Source of the DNA: Nymphaea colorata
Taxonomy: Eukaryota; Streptophyta; Magnoliopsida; Nymphaeales; Nymphaeaceae
Reading direction: 5' to 3'
Length of the DNA: 64,000 nucleotides
Assembly: GCF_008831285.2 (NCBI RefSeq)
Contig: NC_045145.1
Span: 22,088,040 to 22,152,039 of the forward strand
Shown one piece after another: positions 22,350-35,172 of this stretch; the stretch's first letter is position 1, and each line of letters opens with the position of its first letter. The translations under genes were made by a program, and so were the position numbers. The notes beneath the pieces were generated by a model that saw nothing but the letters and a program-made list of their open reading frames with translations, made no database searches and was not told the DNA's origin.

Positions 22350-23093
22350 GCAATCGGAATTGGCATACGTATTTCTTTTGTTTGTGAAGAACATCTCCAG
22401 GCAGCCATCAAGAAATATCAACTGTTCTTCAACCTCAATGCTACAGGGATACTCAACTCTGCAACAGTGCACCACCTGATCCAACCAAGATGCGGCGTAA
22501 GAAACTTTATCAAAGCCCCAAGCTCGGCGAAATTCCACCGGAATATTAATGTTATCGGCAACTCAATTTCAATGATCTGTAAGCTCAGTGGTGCTCGCTG
22601 GCCAGCATCAAGAAGGAACCTCTTGTACAAGATCTGGAGGACAGCCGACCTGCCATATCCTATAGAAGATCTGAGACCACTGTTTTGTGTAGCATTTGAA
22701 ACATGGGCCGCTGTCTCGCCATTCGAGTTCGTAGAGATGTTATTGAGAACGGCCAATCTGCACACTGTGTTCTACAGAGGGAAGCATGAAAGTTGTCCGA
22801 TGGCATTTGATGGTCGTGGTGGATCGCTGGCGCACTCATTCGATCCGCCAATTGGGATCACTCACTACGACGCAGATGATTTATGGGAGATCAACCCTCA
22901 GAAATTGGCAGAAACAGAGGGATCGAGTGACCTGCAGTCAGTAGCCCTTCATGAGATCGGCCATCTGTTGGGGTTGGATCATAGTTCAGTTCCTGAAGCA
23001 GTCATGTATCCTTCCCTGAAACCTCAGACAAGGAAGGTGGAGCTTCATGCGGATGATATTGCAAGCATCAAGGCACTGTATCCTGACGGCTGA
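22350..23093 (+). pseudogene. MMP locus Y2, 5'-truncated, catalytic domain intact
   Basis: Open frame from the codon after the stop at 22347 to 23093, but with no ATG before 22572. It starts inside the prodomain (EEHLQAAIKKYQLFFNLNATGIL), keeps PRCGV, then a full catalytic domain with SVALHEIGHLLGLDHSSVPEAVMYPS (three His, Glu and Met-turn present) and ends VELHADDIASIKALYPDG. Signal peptide, the first half of the prodomain and the TATA region are missing: promoter words ending GCATACGTATTTC run straight into prodomain sequence. Transcribed, it would give at best an unsecreted fragment from Met at 22572. The structural loop reads KHESCPMAFDGRGG, with Ser for the Asp ligand. Confidence 0.85.
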
Positions 23094-23502
23094 TTGATTC
23101 TCAAGGTTTTGACAAGGCTCTGAAGGGCATAGTGATACTTAGAGTTTAATTAGACAGGCTTATGTGTGCAAATAGGATCAAGTCTCAAGATCTTCTACCT
23201 CGCGACATCTGTTACCGAGATCGTCAAGTTGCGTGCACAGGAGTTTGCATGCAACAAAATGTGCACTCAACAAAATAAGAAGGAAAGTTTGGGTATTTTT
23301 AGATTTCTTTTTTATAAAAACATGTAAATTTTTAAATTTTTAATATTTTCATTATCCTCTTTCCATCCTTTTAAAAGTATATATATATACACTTCATTGG
23401 GTCTATTTGATCATTACACATCCTTATGCATGCAAGGCATGTGCAACTAACCAGTTTGGTTGTTACCTTGGTGATAATTTGTCGATTACATTTTGTAATC
23501 AA
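23094..23502. other. Y-type 3' flank
   Basis: The same flank occurs at 35515-35860 and 41100-41440 (CAAGTCTCAAGATCTTCT, GTTGCGTGCACAGGAGTTTG, AAAATGTGCACTCAACAAAA). It is cut near 23503 by a copia fragment. No gene. Confidence 0.7.
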
Positions 23503-25250
23503 TTAAAAAAAACTTATTAACCCAATGGCAACGAAAACTCTTGATTATCTGTCACCATTAGAAAAACTTTTTAAAAGAACACATGATTACAATTTCCTAA
23601 AAGTTTTTGGTTGCGAGTGTTTTCCTTATCTTCATCCATATACCAAACATAAACCTGGCTATAGATCTAAAAAAAGTGTCTTCCTGGGTATGCCCCACAA
23701 CAAAAAGGCTACTATTGTTTGAATTTGAAAAACAACAAAATTTTCATGGCATGACACATTGTTTTCAATGAAAGAGAATTTCCATTCAAAACAAAAAAAC
23801 ATAGAGAAAATTACAAGCCAGAAAATCAAGGTGGCCTGACTATTCCCTTTGCCCTTCTTGCTTCAAAACTCACTACCATCGAGTCCTTAGAGCAACATAT
23901 TGTGACGTATCATGCTGATCCAAATATGGAGCATACACCTTCATTTCGATGAGCATGTGATAGTCAACATCTAGGTGGTCAAAGTTACAACCAAAGTCCT
24001 AGTTCAAATGGTGAACCAAGACACAACCAAGATGATGTACCTCATGCACCAAGTCCCACTTGTAGAGATGATGTTCAAATGGAATGTAGAGCTGATCAAA
24101 TTGAATCTGAAATATGTGCTCCTTCTAGGACTCATACGATGGTCACCCGTTTGCAACTAGGAATAGTCAAACCAAACCCAAAGCTTCAAGATTTTTAATC
24201 ATATTCTTCTACCAAATGCCCATTAGTTTTAACATCTATCTTGACTGAGGAAAGTGAACCACCAAGCCACATTGAAGCCTTTCAACGTGAAAAGTGGAAA
24301 AAAGCTATGGAAAATGAATACAACACACTTGTCAAAAATCAAATGTGAAAACTTGTTTCTACCGAGGATGCCAAGTACGTTACTGGGTATAAATGGGGTT
24401 TCAAGATAAAAAGGAAGACAGATGGCTCTATAGAAAGATTTAGAGCTAGAGGGATATAGTCAAAAGGAAGAAATAGACTACATCGAGACTTTTAGTCCTG
24501 TCGTCAAACCCACCACTATTAGGACCGTTTTGACCATTGCTCTTCAAAAAAATGGAAAATTAAGCAACTTGATGTACAAAATGCATTCCTTCATGGAACT
24601 CTTATTGAAGAATTTTTCATTAATTAACTGCCTGGTTTTGAAAATCGCCGTTTTCCAAAACATGCGTGAAAATTATATAAAACTTTGTACGGTCTAAAAC
24701 AAGCTCCAAGAGTTTGGTTTGCTAGATTGAGTACATTTCTTGACAAAATGGGAATCCAAGAAGCTCGTATGGCCACATCTCTCTTCAATTTTAGAAAAGA
24801 AAATACCATTGCAAATGTCCTTGTATAGGTTGATGACATCATTGTTATAGGAAATTCAGAAATTTATATTCGAAAGCTTATTCTCTCATCTAGTTTTGAA
24901 TTTGCCATCAAAGACTTGGGAGTGAGCATCGAAGCTAAACACACCACTCAAGGGTTGATCCTTTTACAACAAAAATACATTGGAGATTTATTGAAACGAA
25001 CAAATATGCCCACGTCAACACCTATCTACAAGACCTATCATAATTTTTTCATTTCGAACAAAATTCAATGATCATTCTTTGTATAGAAGTACTGTTGGAG
25101 CACTACAATATGCAACCATGACAAGACCTGACATTGCTTTCACTGTAAATAAAGTGTGCCAATTCAAGCATTCTCCAACCGACCTCCATTGGGCAGCTGT
25201 CAAGCGCATACTCAGATATATCTAAAGTTCACCATAAATTATGGCTTATT
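23503..25250 (+). mobile_element. degenerate copia fragment (integrase C-term to RT)
   Basis: 23523-23720 encodes the after-integrase segment (FLKVFGCECFPYLHPY, KPGYRSKKSVFLGM). 24250-25250 in several frames gives RT: KWKKAMENEYNTL, TGYKWGFKIKRKTDGSIERF, IKQLDVQNAFLHGTL, LYGLKQAPRVWFARL, then a stop followed by VDDIIVIGN near 24830. Many stops and frameshifts; no LTRs or clean ends found. It lies in the 3' flank of a Y gene. Confidence 0.82.
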
Positions 25251-25289
25251 TCTGAAGAGATCATTCACTATGAATATTACAGTGTCTAG

Positions 25290-25774
25290 TGTATGTAGCT
25301 GATCAAACAGCTATCTGGGGTAAACTGAAATACAACTATTAACTAACATTTAGTTAAGGATAACAATGATCAAATAGTTGTTTGATTAGTAAATAGGTTA
25401 TTGCTAGATAGTTGTTTAAGTTGTTCAAACGATTGATTATTAGGATATAGTCATTACATAGAGTGTGCCGCCAAAAAATTTTACTAAGCAAACCATGTAG
25501 AATGTTTTCCCATGCTTGTGTCACTTCGACCAACATTTTTCAGTTGCCGGTAATAGGCAAATTTTTTGTAGTGATGCTCATCATTTATTAGTGTCATTAG
25601 TTAACTTATGTAGTGCGTCACGCAAACCAAAGTGGTGTATGCCATGACACATATATTGTCTAATTTAAGTAAGAAAAGATGCACCATGATTCTTTTGGCG
25701 AGGCATTTGATTCTATCAATTTTTGAAGTAGCTGAAATTAGCATGGATAAATCAAACTGGTGTGTGCCATGACA
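25290..25774. other. X3 upstream DNA left of hAT insertion
   Basis: Matches 16800-17200: AACAGCTATCTGGGGTAAACTG, TTGATTATTAGGATATAGTC, then the promoter words ATGCACCATGATTCTTTT. Part of the promoter module is duplicated on the two sides of the hAT element. No gene. Confidence 0.65.
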
Positions 25775-25782
25775 CATATATT

Positions 25783-28700
25783 TAAGGCGAGGCATCGGGC
25801 CGGGCCGACCCGATAAAAATGAAAAATTGAAGCTTGTTATTGGAAACGGGCCGGGCCGGGCCGGGCCGGGCCCATGTTATATCGGGCCTCGGACTTTTAT
25901 TTATGCCCGAGGCCCAACCCTGCCCGGTTATTAACGGGTCGGGTGGGCTGGGCCGGGCTTTTGGGTGGGTCAGGTCGGGTCACATCTGTTTCCTGTTTCT
26001 TGACTGTGTCAAACGAACATTTAGTCAAATGAAAACTATATAAAAACTGAATATGTTGAAAATACCAGCAAGATATGAGATTGAATTTAATAAAAAGCAT
26101 ACATCACACCATTTTGTAAAGAATTGAGCACCTCAGTCCATTTAGGCATATAAAATCATTCATTAGTTCAATGTGATTTCGCAAGCAGTAATAGAAATAA
26201 AAAGCTTCAAATAAGAAGGATCCACACTTATTTTTGAGCATCTCAAGGCCTGTAAGTCTTACAAATGCATAAAAATTACAATAACAAGAAAGCAAGTTTT
26301 TACTATTACTTCAAGTGAGCGAGCCAACAAGATACATGAGCCATCCAAATGATTGGTTTAAGACATAACAATGAACAAAGAACAACCCCTTCGCAAGTCT
26401 ATAGACAAATGAAAATCACTTAATCAGTGTGTCTAGTTACATATGTTTCACTAACAAGTCTGAGTAACCCTCTATGTCCACCATGATTGCAGTCCTGATG
26501 CTCTTGCACTTGCAATGGCTCAATGGCAAACTTGGATTTCACCTACAAGAGCAACAATAGGCATAAGAAACCATTCACATTTCTATAACAAATCAACGTG
26601 TGTGTGCATGTGTGTCAAGGAGATTCTATAAAATGTCAAAAAAATGTTATAACATTTTACCACAATGAAATATGAATCATGCTAATTCGTCACCAGAAGA
26701 TTCCTCTTATCTTCGAAACTACAAAAAACACATCACCACAAATAAACTACAATGTTAGTATATCATAAAAAAGAGAAAGAATGATCAAAATTTAACATTA
26801 AACAATGAACATCTTATGTTTCGCATGAGTTATCTTTATCATGAATCCAACTCTGTGTACAAACTAGTGCTTCAACAGTTTTAGGAGTGGTTGAACATTG
26901 ATAATCATTAATGAATGCAGACTCAAATGCAACCGTGGATATAGGGATTGCCAATATATCTCGAGCCATTTTGGATAGAACTCTATACTTACTTTCATTT
27001 GCCTTCCACCAATTTAATATATTGAAGTTTTCATTAGGCCGAGGTTGTTCTATTGGATCAATTAGATATGCTTCTAGATATGTGCGAGGTACTTAAGGAA
27101 ATGCATAACTCATGTAATATGTGAAGAAGGCATCTCTTGAAAAAGCTGAAGGTCTCTCTTTTTCCAATTCCACAATGGCATTGTTTGCATTTTCATTTTC
27201 TTCATTGTTTGTATCATACACATTTTTGTACTCAGCATACAATTCATGAAGACTGCTCTCTACTTTTTCATATTGTATCGTTGCATCAACTTCATTTAAA
27301 CTCTCAAGCACGTACTTCAAATATCCCAATTTGGACCTAGGATCTAAGACAAATGCAATTGCAAAGAGGACATTGTAGTCATTTTTTCAATATTTGTCAA
27401 ATTTTTCTTGCATTTTATATGCTAATGACCTTATATAATCATTGTTTGCCACATTATGTGTACGCAAATGGTTGCATACTTTCTGTATTTCTTCAAAAAC
27501 CACATTAGTTGTTACATTTCTAGTGGCAGAGAAGATATTTGTAACATTATAGGATAACTTCAGAAATTGGCACAAGGTAGTTGCATAAGACCATTCATCA
27601 TCAGAAGGTAAATTTATATAATTGGAATCCACAGAAGCCAAATGTTGAAATGCATCTTTGTAGAACAATGCATCCCTCAACATGACATATGTAGAGTTTC
27701 ATCGAGTTGGAACATCATAGGTTAATTTCTTTGTACCATTTAAGCCCACTGTTCTTATACAATCTTTAAAGAAATGTAATCGCTTTGGTGATCCCTTCAC
27801 ATATTTAACATTTTCATGAATTTTTGAAATTGTATCATGTAGATCCTACATACCATCTTGAACCATAAGATTTAGAATATAAGCACCACAACGAATATGC
27901 AAATGTTGGCCTTTCACTGGAATAAGATTTCTTTTTCCTAAGTTCCTTTTTGGTGTAGTTATTACACTATCATTCGTTGAACAATTGTCGGCAGTAATAG
28001 TAAATAACTTTGACTGAATGTTTCATTTAGAAATGCATTCATATAAAACCTCACACAAACTATTTGCATTATGTGGTGGAGGTACATGAACAAAATTGAA
28101 CATATGAGCATGCAACTTACAATATCTATCTATATATTGCCCTGCCACACATAGATAACCCAATGTTTGCTATGAAGTCCACATATCAAATGTCAATGAA
28201 ACTGGTTGCGTAGAATCATTTATAAATCCTTCAAATTAGGCTTTCTCCATCTTGTACACTGACATAATTTTTCTTTTCAACGTTCTTCTAGAAAATGGAA
28301 CAAAACTTGGATTGCGAGCTTGAAGAACTTTGTTATGATATTTATATTCTGCCAAATTGAACGAAAGCTCATGTGCTATTACACACTTTGACATCAACTT
28401 TCTTATAGACTCAATGTCAAATTTTTGTATACATAGAGAAACACCAAATTCACTAACTGCAAGTGATAAAGTTCTTTGTTTTCCTTCATTGATTTGTCTC
28501 TTCAAACAAGAGTTTATATGTCGATTAAAATGACTAGTTTCATTAGCACTGCCTGCTTTTAGTCGTTCTCCACAATGTTTGCATTTGACAAACTCTTTTC
28601 GCTTATATGTAACCAATATAAATTCAACTCATACTTTTGAAGTTTTTTTTCTCTTGGAGACAGCTTCTCTCTCGGCCGATGAGTATGATTCGACTGATTC

Positions 28701-30935
28701 TATAATAGGAGTTGGACAATATTCTTTATCAGAGGAACTAGGCGACATATCTGGCATAAATTGAAATGACACATGTAAATAACCAAGACAAAAAAAGAAC
28801 AATAAGATGCACAATAAAATTTGTCAGAGTGGACTTGTGTAAATAAATTTGTGAGAGTGCACATAATTCAACTAATGACAAAATAAATGTCCAATAATAT
28901 GTATAGAAGCAAATTCATTGAATTTAACTTTTCCCTGTCACAGTAGCAGAACATATTCAATTAGCCTAGTTTGTACCCAAAAAGAAAGAGGGATACTCAA
29001 GTGACACCTCGACATACAGCCATAAAGGTTTTATTAACATCCACCAAAGAACATCAATTGACAACTCAAAATACAGACACAAAGGTTTTATTAACATCCA
29101 CTTCACCATGCAAGACAAACAGCCATAGACAACTTCAAGGCAAGACAATTTCACATATCCGATCAAAAAAGACCACCCAATACCAATACCAATGCTTCAG
29201 GAACCAGAAAAGAAGAAAACCACATGTAATAAGAAAGTCATCTCTCAAATAACAAATGAGATATTATGTCAGCCATAATCTTCTAGATTCTTATTAGTTG
29301 TGCAAACCAAATTATACTTAGAGGCATGGACATCAAGGCGACAAAAAAAAAAGGATCAAAAGCAAGAAAACTAAACCATTAACACATTGCAGAACACAAT
29401 ACCAAAATATATTAGTTACCCTTCGAAAGTAAGCAGAATTCCCTGAAGTACAGATTTGAAAGCACGTGCAACAGTCCAAATTGGGAGCAGCAAGCCATAA
29501 AGCAATCTAGGTCAGAATTTGTTGGAACTGACAAGGAACTGAACTGAGCATCTCACTAGCCTTGGGATATACAATCATGATGCTGAAACTTGAGAGTACT
29601 AGCACAGAGTAGTTCTAGAGGACAGCAGTAGCAACTGCAACAAGATATCAATATGCAATATGCAGAGAAACAGCCATTAATTACTAATAACTTAACCATA
29701 GAAAACATCTTTTCTTCATGTTTTCAAGAACACATGCCAAATCAAACCACTAATAAACTACCACAAATTTTGAAGATCCTCCCGTTCTTAGCAGAGGCAA
29801 CTGAACTAAGAACTATGCCTTTTCATGGCAAATCAAATTATTGATTGTAACCAGGATTCTATTTAATGGTCCATTCCAGTAGCTAAAATCTTCTAGTTTC
29901 CGTCAGGCAGTAATGAATAAGAATAGATGAGACAGGAATAAAAGCACGACATCTACAAATGGCTTTAGTATAGCAGCCAATAGTAATTGTTCCAGTATCA
30001 AGGAGATACAGATAAAGTTCGCTCTTTTTCGGATACTTCCTTCTAAAATCATTGCAAAGAAATCAAGCAAAAATGAAATTGGTTCGGTTTGAAACAAAAT
30101 AAAAAAAAGGGTAAATGGCTCAGAAGAAACTAACTTGGGTTCTTATTTGTTATCATTGTTGTGCCACCAAAGCTGCAAGCAACTGGAGAAGCTCCATTCT
30201 GTTGATAGCTGCAACCTACCACAACCTTAACAAAGACAAAAAGATTTCTGAGGCATATCTCTCGTTTACGAAGTAATCAATCTGTATGAATGGGTGAAAA
30301 GGGAACCAAACTGGCACACCTGTGACCTTTATGACGCCCAAAAGGATGGACGAGGAGAACAGCAAACAGGTCGAGTTCTTCAAGCTGAAGAAGAATGCTA
30401 TTCTAGTGCACCCACGAATCACCGCCGCTGCTGCTGAATGAACTACACTATGGGTGGGCCCTGCCCCGATGACGAGCTCCTCGCGCAGCGGCCTCCTCCT
30501 CTGGGACTGCAAGCCCCTTCCTCCCCTGCCAGCACCGCCTCCTTTGGGATTGCGAGCCCCTTCCTCGCCGGAGCTGCTGCTCTCCTCCTTCGAGACTGCG
30601 AGTGCGAGCCCCTTCCTCACCCATTGCCTCCTCTTGAGTTCTGACTTCTCTCAGGCGCCAGCCATTGAAGACTCCCTTCGGAAGAACAGCAAAAAGAAGA
30701 GACTCGACTCGAGGAGTCGAGAGAAGAAAACTGAAAACCTTAAGTCATTTCTATTTGAGAAAAAAAAATTCTTGTCGGGCTTTTCTGGCCCCCGACAATC
30801 ACAGTCATGGGCCCGAGCCCGACCCGTTAATTACTGGGCAGGGCCAGGCCCAATAGAGTGAGCCCAAAAATCAATATTTCAAGGCCCGAGCCGGGCCGGG
30901 TATTGGGTACCGGGCGGTAACCCGGCCCAGGCTTA
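25783..30935 (-). mobile_element. hAT transposon, about 5.15 kb
   Basis: Ends TAAGGCGAGGCATCGGG ... GCCCAGGCTTA; the right end reversed reads TAAGCCTGGGC. An 8 bp target duplication, CATATATT, lies at 25775-25782 and 30936-30943. Both ends are rich in GGCCGGGCC and ACCCG. A decayed hAT transposase lies inside on the minus strand (26820-28815); the rest is non-coding, with GC-rich sequence at 30440-30700. The MITE at 49749-50385 shares its termini (CCGATGCCCAGGCGTA). It sits in the promoter of X3, whose two halves are otherwise contiguous in the sister block at 17126. Confidence 0.92.
26820..28815 (-). pseudogene. hAT transposase with BED finger and hATC domain, stop-riddled
   Basis: Minus-strand reading from 28815: an acidic N-terminus, BED zinc finger (KCKHCGERLKAG ... 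HFNRHINSC, about 28520-28600), then LTFDMWTS, FTITADNCSTNDSV, HIRCGAYILNLMVQDGM and NSTYVMLRDALFYKDAF, the order of hAT catalytic motifs. The C-terminal dimerisation domain at about 26900-27080 reads FNILNWWKANESKY, then SKMARDILAIPISTVAFESAF. Much of the frame from 28620 to 26900 stays in phase but carries stops near 28577-28620, 28236, 28173, 28020, 27846, 27700, 27390 and 27093. Several look like TGG Trp codons turned to TGA or TAG. It cannot now make transposase. Confidence 0.9.
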
Positions 30936-30943
30936 CATATATT

Positions 30944-31145
30944 GTCTAATTTAAGTAAGAAAAGTTGCACCATGATTCTTTTGAAGAGGCATTTGATTCT
31001 ATAAATTTTTGAAGTAGCTGAAATTAGCATGGATAAATTTCTGTATGGAGTAACTTTAGATGTCATTGCTCACCTGGTTCTACATGCCCTCTATATGAGA
31101 GCAATGTTTTCTTTGCTGTATTTCCCCATGATCAAGTTCCTCCAT
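30944..31145 (+). promoter_or_regulatory. promoter module of X3, with altered TATA
   Basis: Repeats the X module (AAAAGTTGCACCATGATTC, TTTTTGAAGTAGCTGAAATTAG, TTGCTCACCTGGTTCTAC), but the TATA box reads TATATGA at the place of TATATAA. Confidence 0.65.
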
Positions 31146-31360
31146 ATGCCCAAAATGGTTTCTACATTACCCTTTGCTGCAATCCTCATGTTTCTGGTCC
31201 AGACCAACTATATGGCGTGGGCTTCTGGTCACAATAACAACTTCCATTACCAAGCAGGGGCAGAATTCCTGCAACTTTCTGCCAATGGCAGAGGACAAAG
31301 CCATGAAGTGCTTCCCTCCCTAAAAAGATATCTTCAACATTTTGGCTACTTGGACATGGT
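31146..31360 (+). pseudogene. MMP fragment X3 (signal peptide and half prodomain)
   Basis: MPKMVSTLPFAAILMFLVQTN, a signal peptide, then AGAEFLQLSANGRGQSHE, LPSLKRYLQHFGYLDMV; at 31360 the sequence changes to LINE ORF1 DNA. Cysteine switch and catalytic domain are absent. The X flank resumes only after the LINE, at about 35173, at a point equivalent to about 19610 downstream of X2, so some 2 kb of gene and flank was lost. Confidence 0.9.
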
Positions 31361-34300
31361 CCCCTCCCTCTCCTACTTGGTTGTCTGGTCCCATCGCCGG
31401 ACCTTCTGTTAGTCCCATCTCGCCTGATAGGTTGCCACCTATTTCTCCTTTGTTAGATGATGAATTGGGCATTTCCCTTACGGACGTGCTTGTCTCTCTT
31501 AGGGTCTCGCTTCCACAGGAACAACTGGATTTTTTGTTTGTTGCCACTATTGCGCCGGCCTCCCACTCTAGCCTTGCCAAGTTGTGATGGGAATTGCTTA
31601 GGATCAGGGCATTCGCGACCTCCATCCTCCCTCCTAGTGATGCTAGGACGGCTAGGTGTGCGTCGCTTCAAAAGGTTTCCCCATGAAGGTTGCTTGTTGG
31701 AATGTGTGTGGCCTGAGTGCCCGTTATCAGTGTAGATACATCTCTTCTTCGGTCCGGCATCATGAGTCTTCCTTGCTTATTGTCGTGGAGACCAAGCTGT
31801 CTGTGGTATCTCATGCTTGCATTCGCACTTTATTACATCGATCATCATTTGGGTACTTTTCGGCTAATGGTGTCGTTGGCAGCATTCTACTGGCTTGGTC
31901 TCTGCCTCTTGCATGGGTGGTTGTGCATGTTGGTAAGTTCTCTATTTCGGTCATCCTCGATGGTCTCTGGTCCAATGGCCCGGTCTTAATTACTGTGGTA
32001 TGGCCCTTGCGTTGGGGCCTTGTGTGACCAACTGTGGACTGAACTTCATCATGCTCTTGAGCTTGCTTCTTTACCATGACTTTTGGCATGAGACTTTAAT
32101 TACCTCTTTAGCCCTCTGACTCCCCTCTCCTATCACTTTTGGTCTGTCTATGTTTGTCATTCGCTCGTTTGTTGATGAGTTCGACCTTTTCGACGTGTCT
32201 TTGAATAATGGTAAGTTTACTTGGTCCAATAATAAAAATCCTCCCATTCTCCGAAGGTTGGACCATGTCTTCCTCTCGTCTAAGTTGTTCTCTGCTTTTT
32301 CCTCGTCGTCCTTGGTCTTAGGACCAAAACATTTGTCTGATCATGCTTCGCTATTACTTTCTTTGTTTTGGGCTAGAGCTGGAACCGGGTGCACCCTGTT
32401 CTGCTTTGAGATTTGGTGGCTCCGGGATGAGTCCTTTGTTCATGTCATCCCTAGGTGGTGGGCTTGCACGATCATTGGTAGATGGGCTGCTTTTAGGCTC
32501 TCGCGTAAGCTGCATTGCATCAAGTGTGAGGTTATTGCTTGGAAACGTTTTTGGAGCGACAAATTTTCTGAGGTGACCGTTTGGGATGAGGAGATTATGT
32601 CTTTCCAGTCATCTGACAATTTTTCTACGGATCAGTTTTCTCGTCTCATTTGTCTCCAGTGTCTTGCTCATGAGTGGCGGATTAGGGAATCCATCCACTG
32701 GTAGCAGCGTTCTAGGTTGGGTTGACTTTTGCCTGGAGACCAAAATTCTTGTTTCTTCTACTTGACTGCCTCTCAAAGACACCGTCAGGCGTTGCTCCAG
32801 TCCATGGTTATTGGGCACAGGGAATTTTTTTGGTGATGACATCCTCCCTGCTTTGACCACTCATTTCTGTGAATTCTACTTTAAACCTCTTCGCTTTTGT
32901 TGCCCGCTGCCAGACATTTACCTCTCATCATTCTCGGTCTCTTGCGCGGCCACTCTTGAGCGGCCCTTCCTACACTACAAGAAATCAAGAATGTTGTTTG
33001 GGCCCTTGGCTTGGTAAGGCGCTTGGCATTGATAGTTTTCCTATTGAGTTTTTTCGCAGCTTTTGGGGGGGCTTATAGTGTCGATGTGTTCGAGTTTTGT
33101 GATGAATTTGCCTCCAACTCTATCTTTCTTAAGGAGTTTAACCAAGCCACTTGTGTCTTGGTGCCTAAGCATCTTAACCCTACGGACGTCAGCCACTTTC
33201 GCCCGATCTCCATCTTAAGCACTTCCTACAAGATTATTGCTAAGTTGATTTCTATGCGGCTTGCACCTGTTATGCTTTCTAACTTCAAACCCTTTCATGT
33301 TGCGTTCATCAAGGGTCGGCATTTGCATGACGCTGTTGTCCTAGCCAAAGAGGTTGTTCATTCCCTCTATTGTTTGTGTCTTCCCTCATTCATCCCTAAG
33401 TTGGATATTTCCAAGGCCTTAATTCAATTAGTTGGGAGTTCCTATTTGACTTCCTCAACCGCATTGCTTTTGGTCCATCGTTTCGTTAGTGGATTGTCTC
33501 GCTTGTCACTGGGCCCAGCTTGCGGTCTCCTTCAATGGGATGTGTGGCGAATTCTTCTATCTCGGTCGTGGCTTCCGTCAGAGTTGTCCACTTTCACCAT
33601 TGTTTTTCAACTTAGTTGCTGAGTGCTTTTCTGCCTTATTTCGTCACACTGTACTCGTTGGCTTCATCACTTCACATTCACTCCCCCACTTGCAAGCCTT
33701 CTTCCCCCTCCAATATGCTCATGACTTTCTTTTGATTGGCACTGCTTCTCACTAATAGATTGTGAGAACTTGGCTCATCCTTCGAGTTTTTGAGCACATC
33801 TTAAGTCTTTTTATTAATTCCTCCAAGTGTCACATTTCTCTCGTTCATGCATACCCGGTCACAGTGCTTCTTGCGGAAGCTTGTTTTGGTTGTAAGGATA
33901 TTGGCCTGCCCATGGACTACTTGGGTCTTCAGATTACGTTGTCGCCTCCTACGCCCTCCTTTTGAGATGGAGTGGAGCAAAAACTATTGGATCGCCTCCA
34001 TTGTTGGCAGGAAAAGCTACTTTTCCTCCCAGGATGTATTGCCCTTGCTAAACATTATCTTGTGTATGTTCCTCTTCATGCCTTGGCAGTCTTTCGGCCT
34101 CATGTGGTTGTACTAAGAAGGTTTGACAAAATCATTCGAAACTTTATTTGGGATGGTGATCGCCCTTTGGATTGCCTTGCGCGTTGTGATATGGTTGTCC
34201 TTCCTCGTCTTCTTGGGGGTGTTGGGGTTACCAACGTTAGTCGGATGTGTGAGTCTTCTTTATGTTCTTGGTGATGGCGTCCGGCAACTGAGCTTTCTTT

Positions 34301-35172
34301 CATCTTCCTTTTCATTTGTTTCAAATATGACATGTCTTCCACTAGTAATTGGAATATTTCCATTCCTCACAAGTTTCCTTCACAATTTTGGTGTGGCCTG
34401 CTTTCTGCTCTTTCCTTTTTCGTACACTTTGCTAACCTCCCTCCGCTCACCCCCCCCCCCCCATCTTGGCCTTTTTTGCCCTCCTGTGATTTCACTTTTT
34501 CTTCTTGTTACCTTGCCTCCTTTGGTTCTTCTATTGCGTCACTCCCACCCTGGTTCCCTGGTCCCTCTCTTTGTGCCATTGCCTTTGTCTGGCTTCTTCT
34601 TACTGGTCACATCAATACTTTTGACTACATACAGCGCCTTAGTATTAGTTTAGCTAACCAATGTCCCATCTGTCTCGCCATAGCTGAGTCTCGTATTCAC
34701 CTTTTTACCTCATGTTCTTGCTTCTATAGTGTTTTTGTATCTGCATGGCCTTCCTTTGTTAGTAACCTTCCGGACTCACCCTCTATTCACTATTTTTTTT
34801 CTCTTTTGTCCTTCCTCCCACATGTTTTTTTCCTGAGGTCATGTTTGGAGGTTGTGGCCCATTTTCTCTTGGTGACACATTTGGGAGGAGCGCAACAACA
34901 GGGTCTTTATGGGTACCTTCATATCGTCGAAGTCTGTAGCACGCCTTGTGCAGGGGGATGTCCACTTTGCTATTCGGCTACAGCGCCGTTCTTCGTTTAC
35001 TACTGCTGGGTAACTCGGCCGTCCCATCTGTTAACTATCTCTCCACCCCTCTTATTATGTTTTATTGTGTTGCTAACTTATATATTTTGTTCTTTTATTT
35101 TGCTTTTGTGGTTTGTTCTTGTAGTTAGGGGACTTATTGTCTCCAAATTTTGTTATATATTTCCATTTTAAC
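31360..35172 (+). mobile_element. LINE (L1-type non-LTR retrotransposon), 5'-truncated
   Basis: The element begins inside ORF1 and carries a decayed ORF2: endonuclease start MKVACWNVCGLSARYQ at 31685, later TWSNNKNPP, RRLDHVFLSS and LSDHASLLLS; reverse transcriptase at about 33010-33760 (VPKHLNPTDVSHFRPISIL, FIKGRHLHDAVVLAKE, then LQYAHDFLLIG, where His replaces the first Asp of the YADD active site); and a C-terminal zinc-binding domain near 34660-34740 (NQCPICLAIAESRIHLFTSCSCF). Many frameshifts. The 3' end (CCCAAATTTTG-like words, then ATTTTAACGG) joins a CT tract rather than poly(A). It replaces the remainder of X3. Confidence 0.88.

Noticed and set aside
30438-30861. GC-rich overlapping frames on both strands
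   Set aside because: They lie in the GC-rich end of the hAT element, with no domain and no conservation visible; composition bias explains them.
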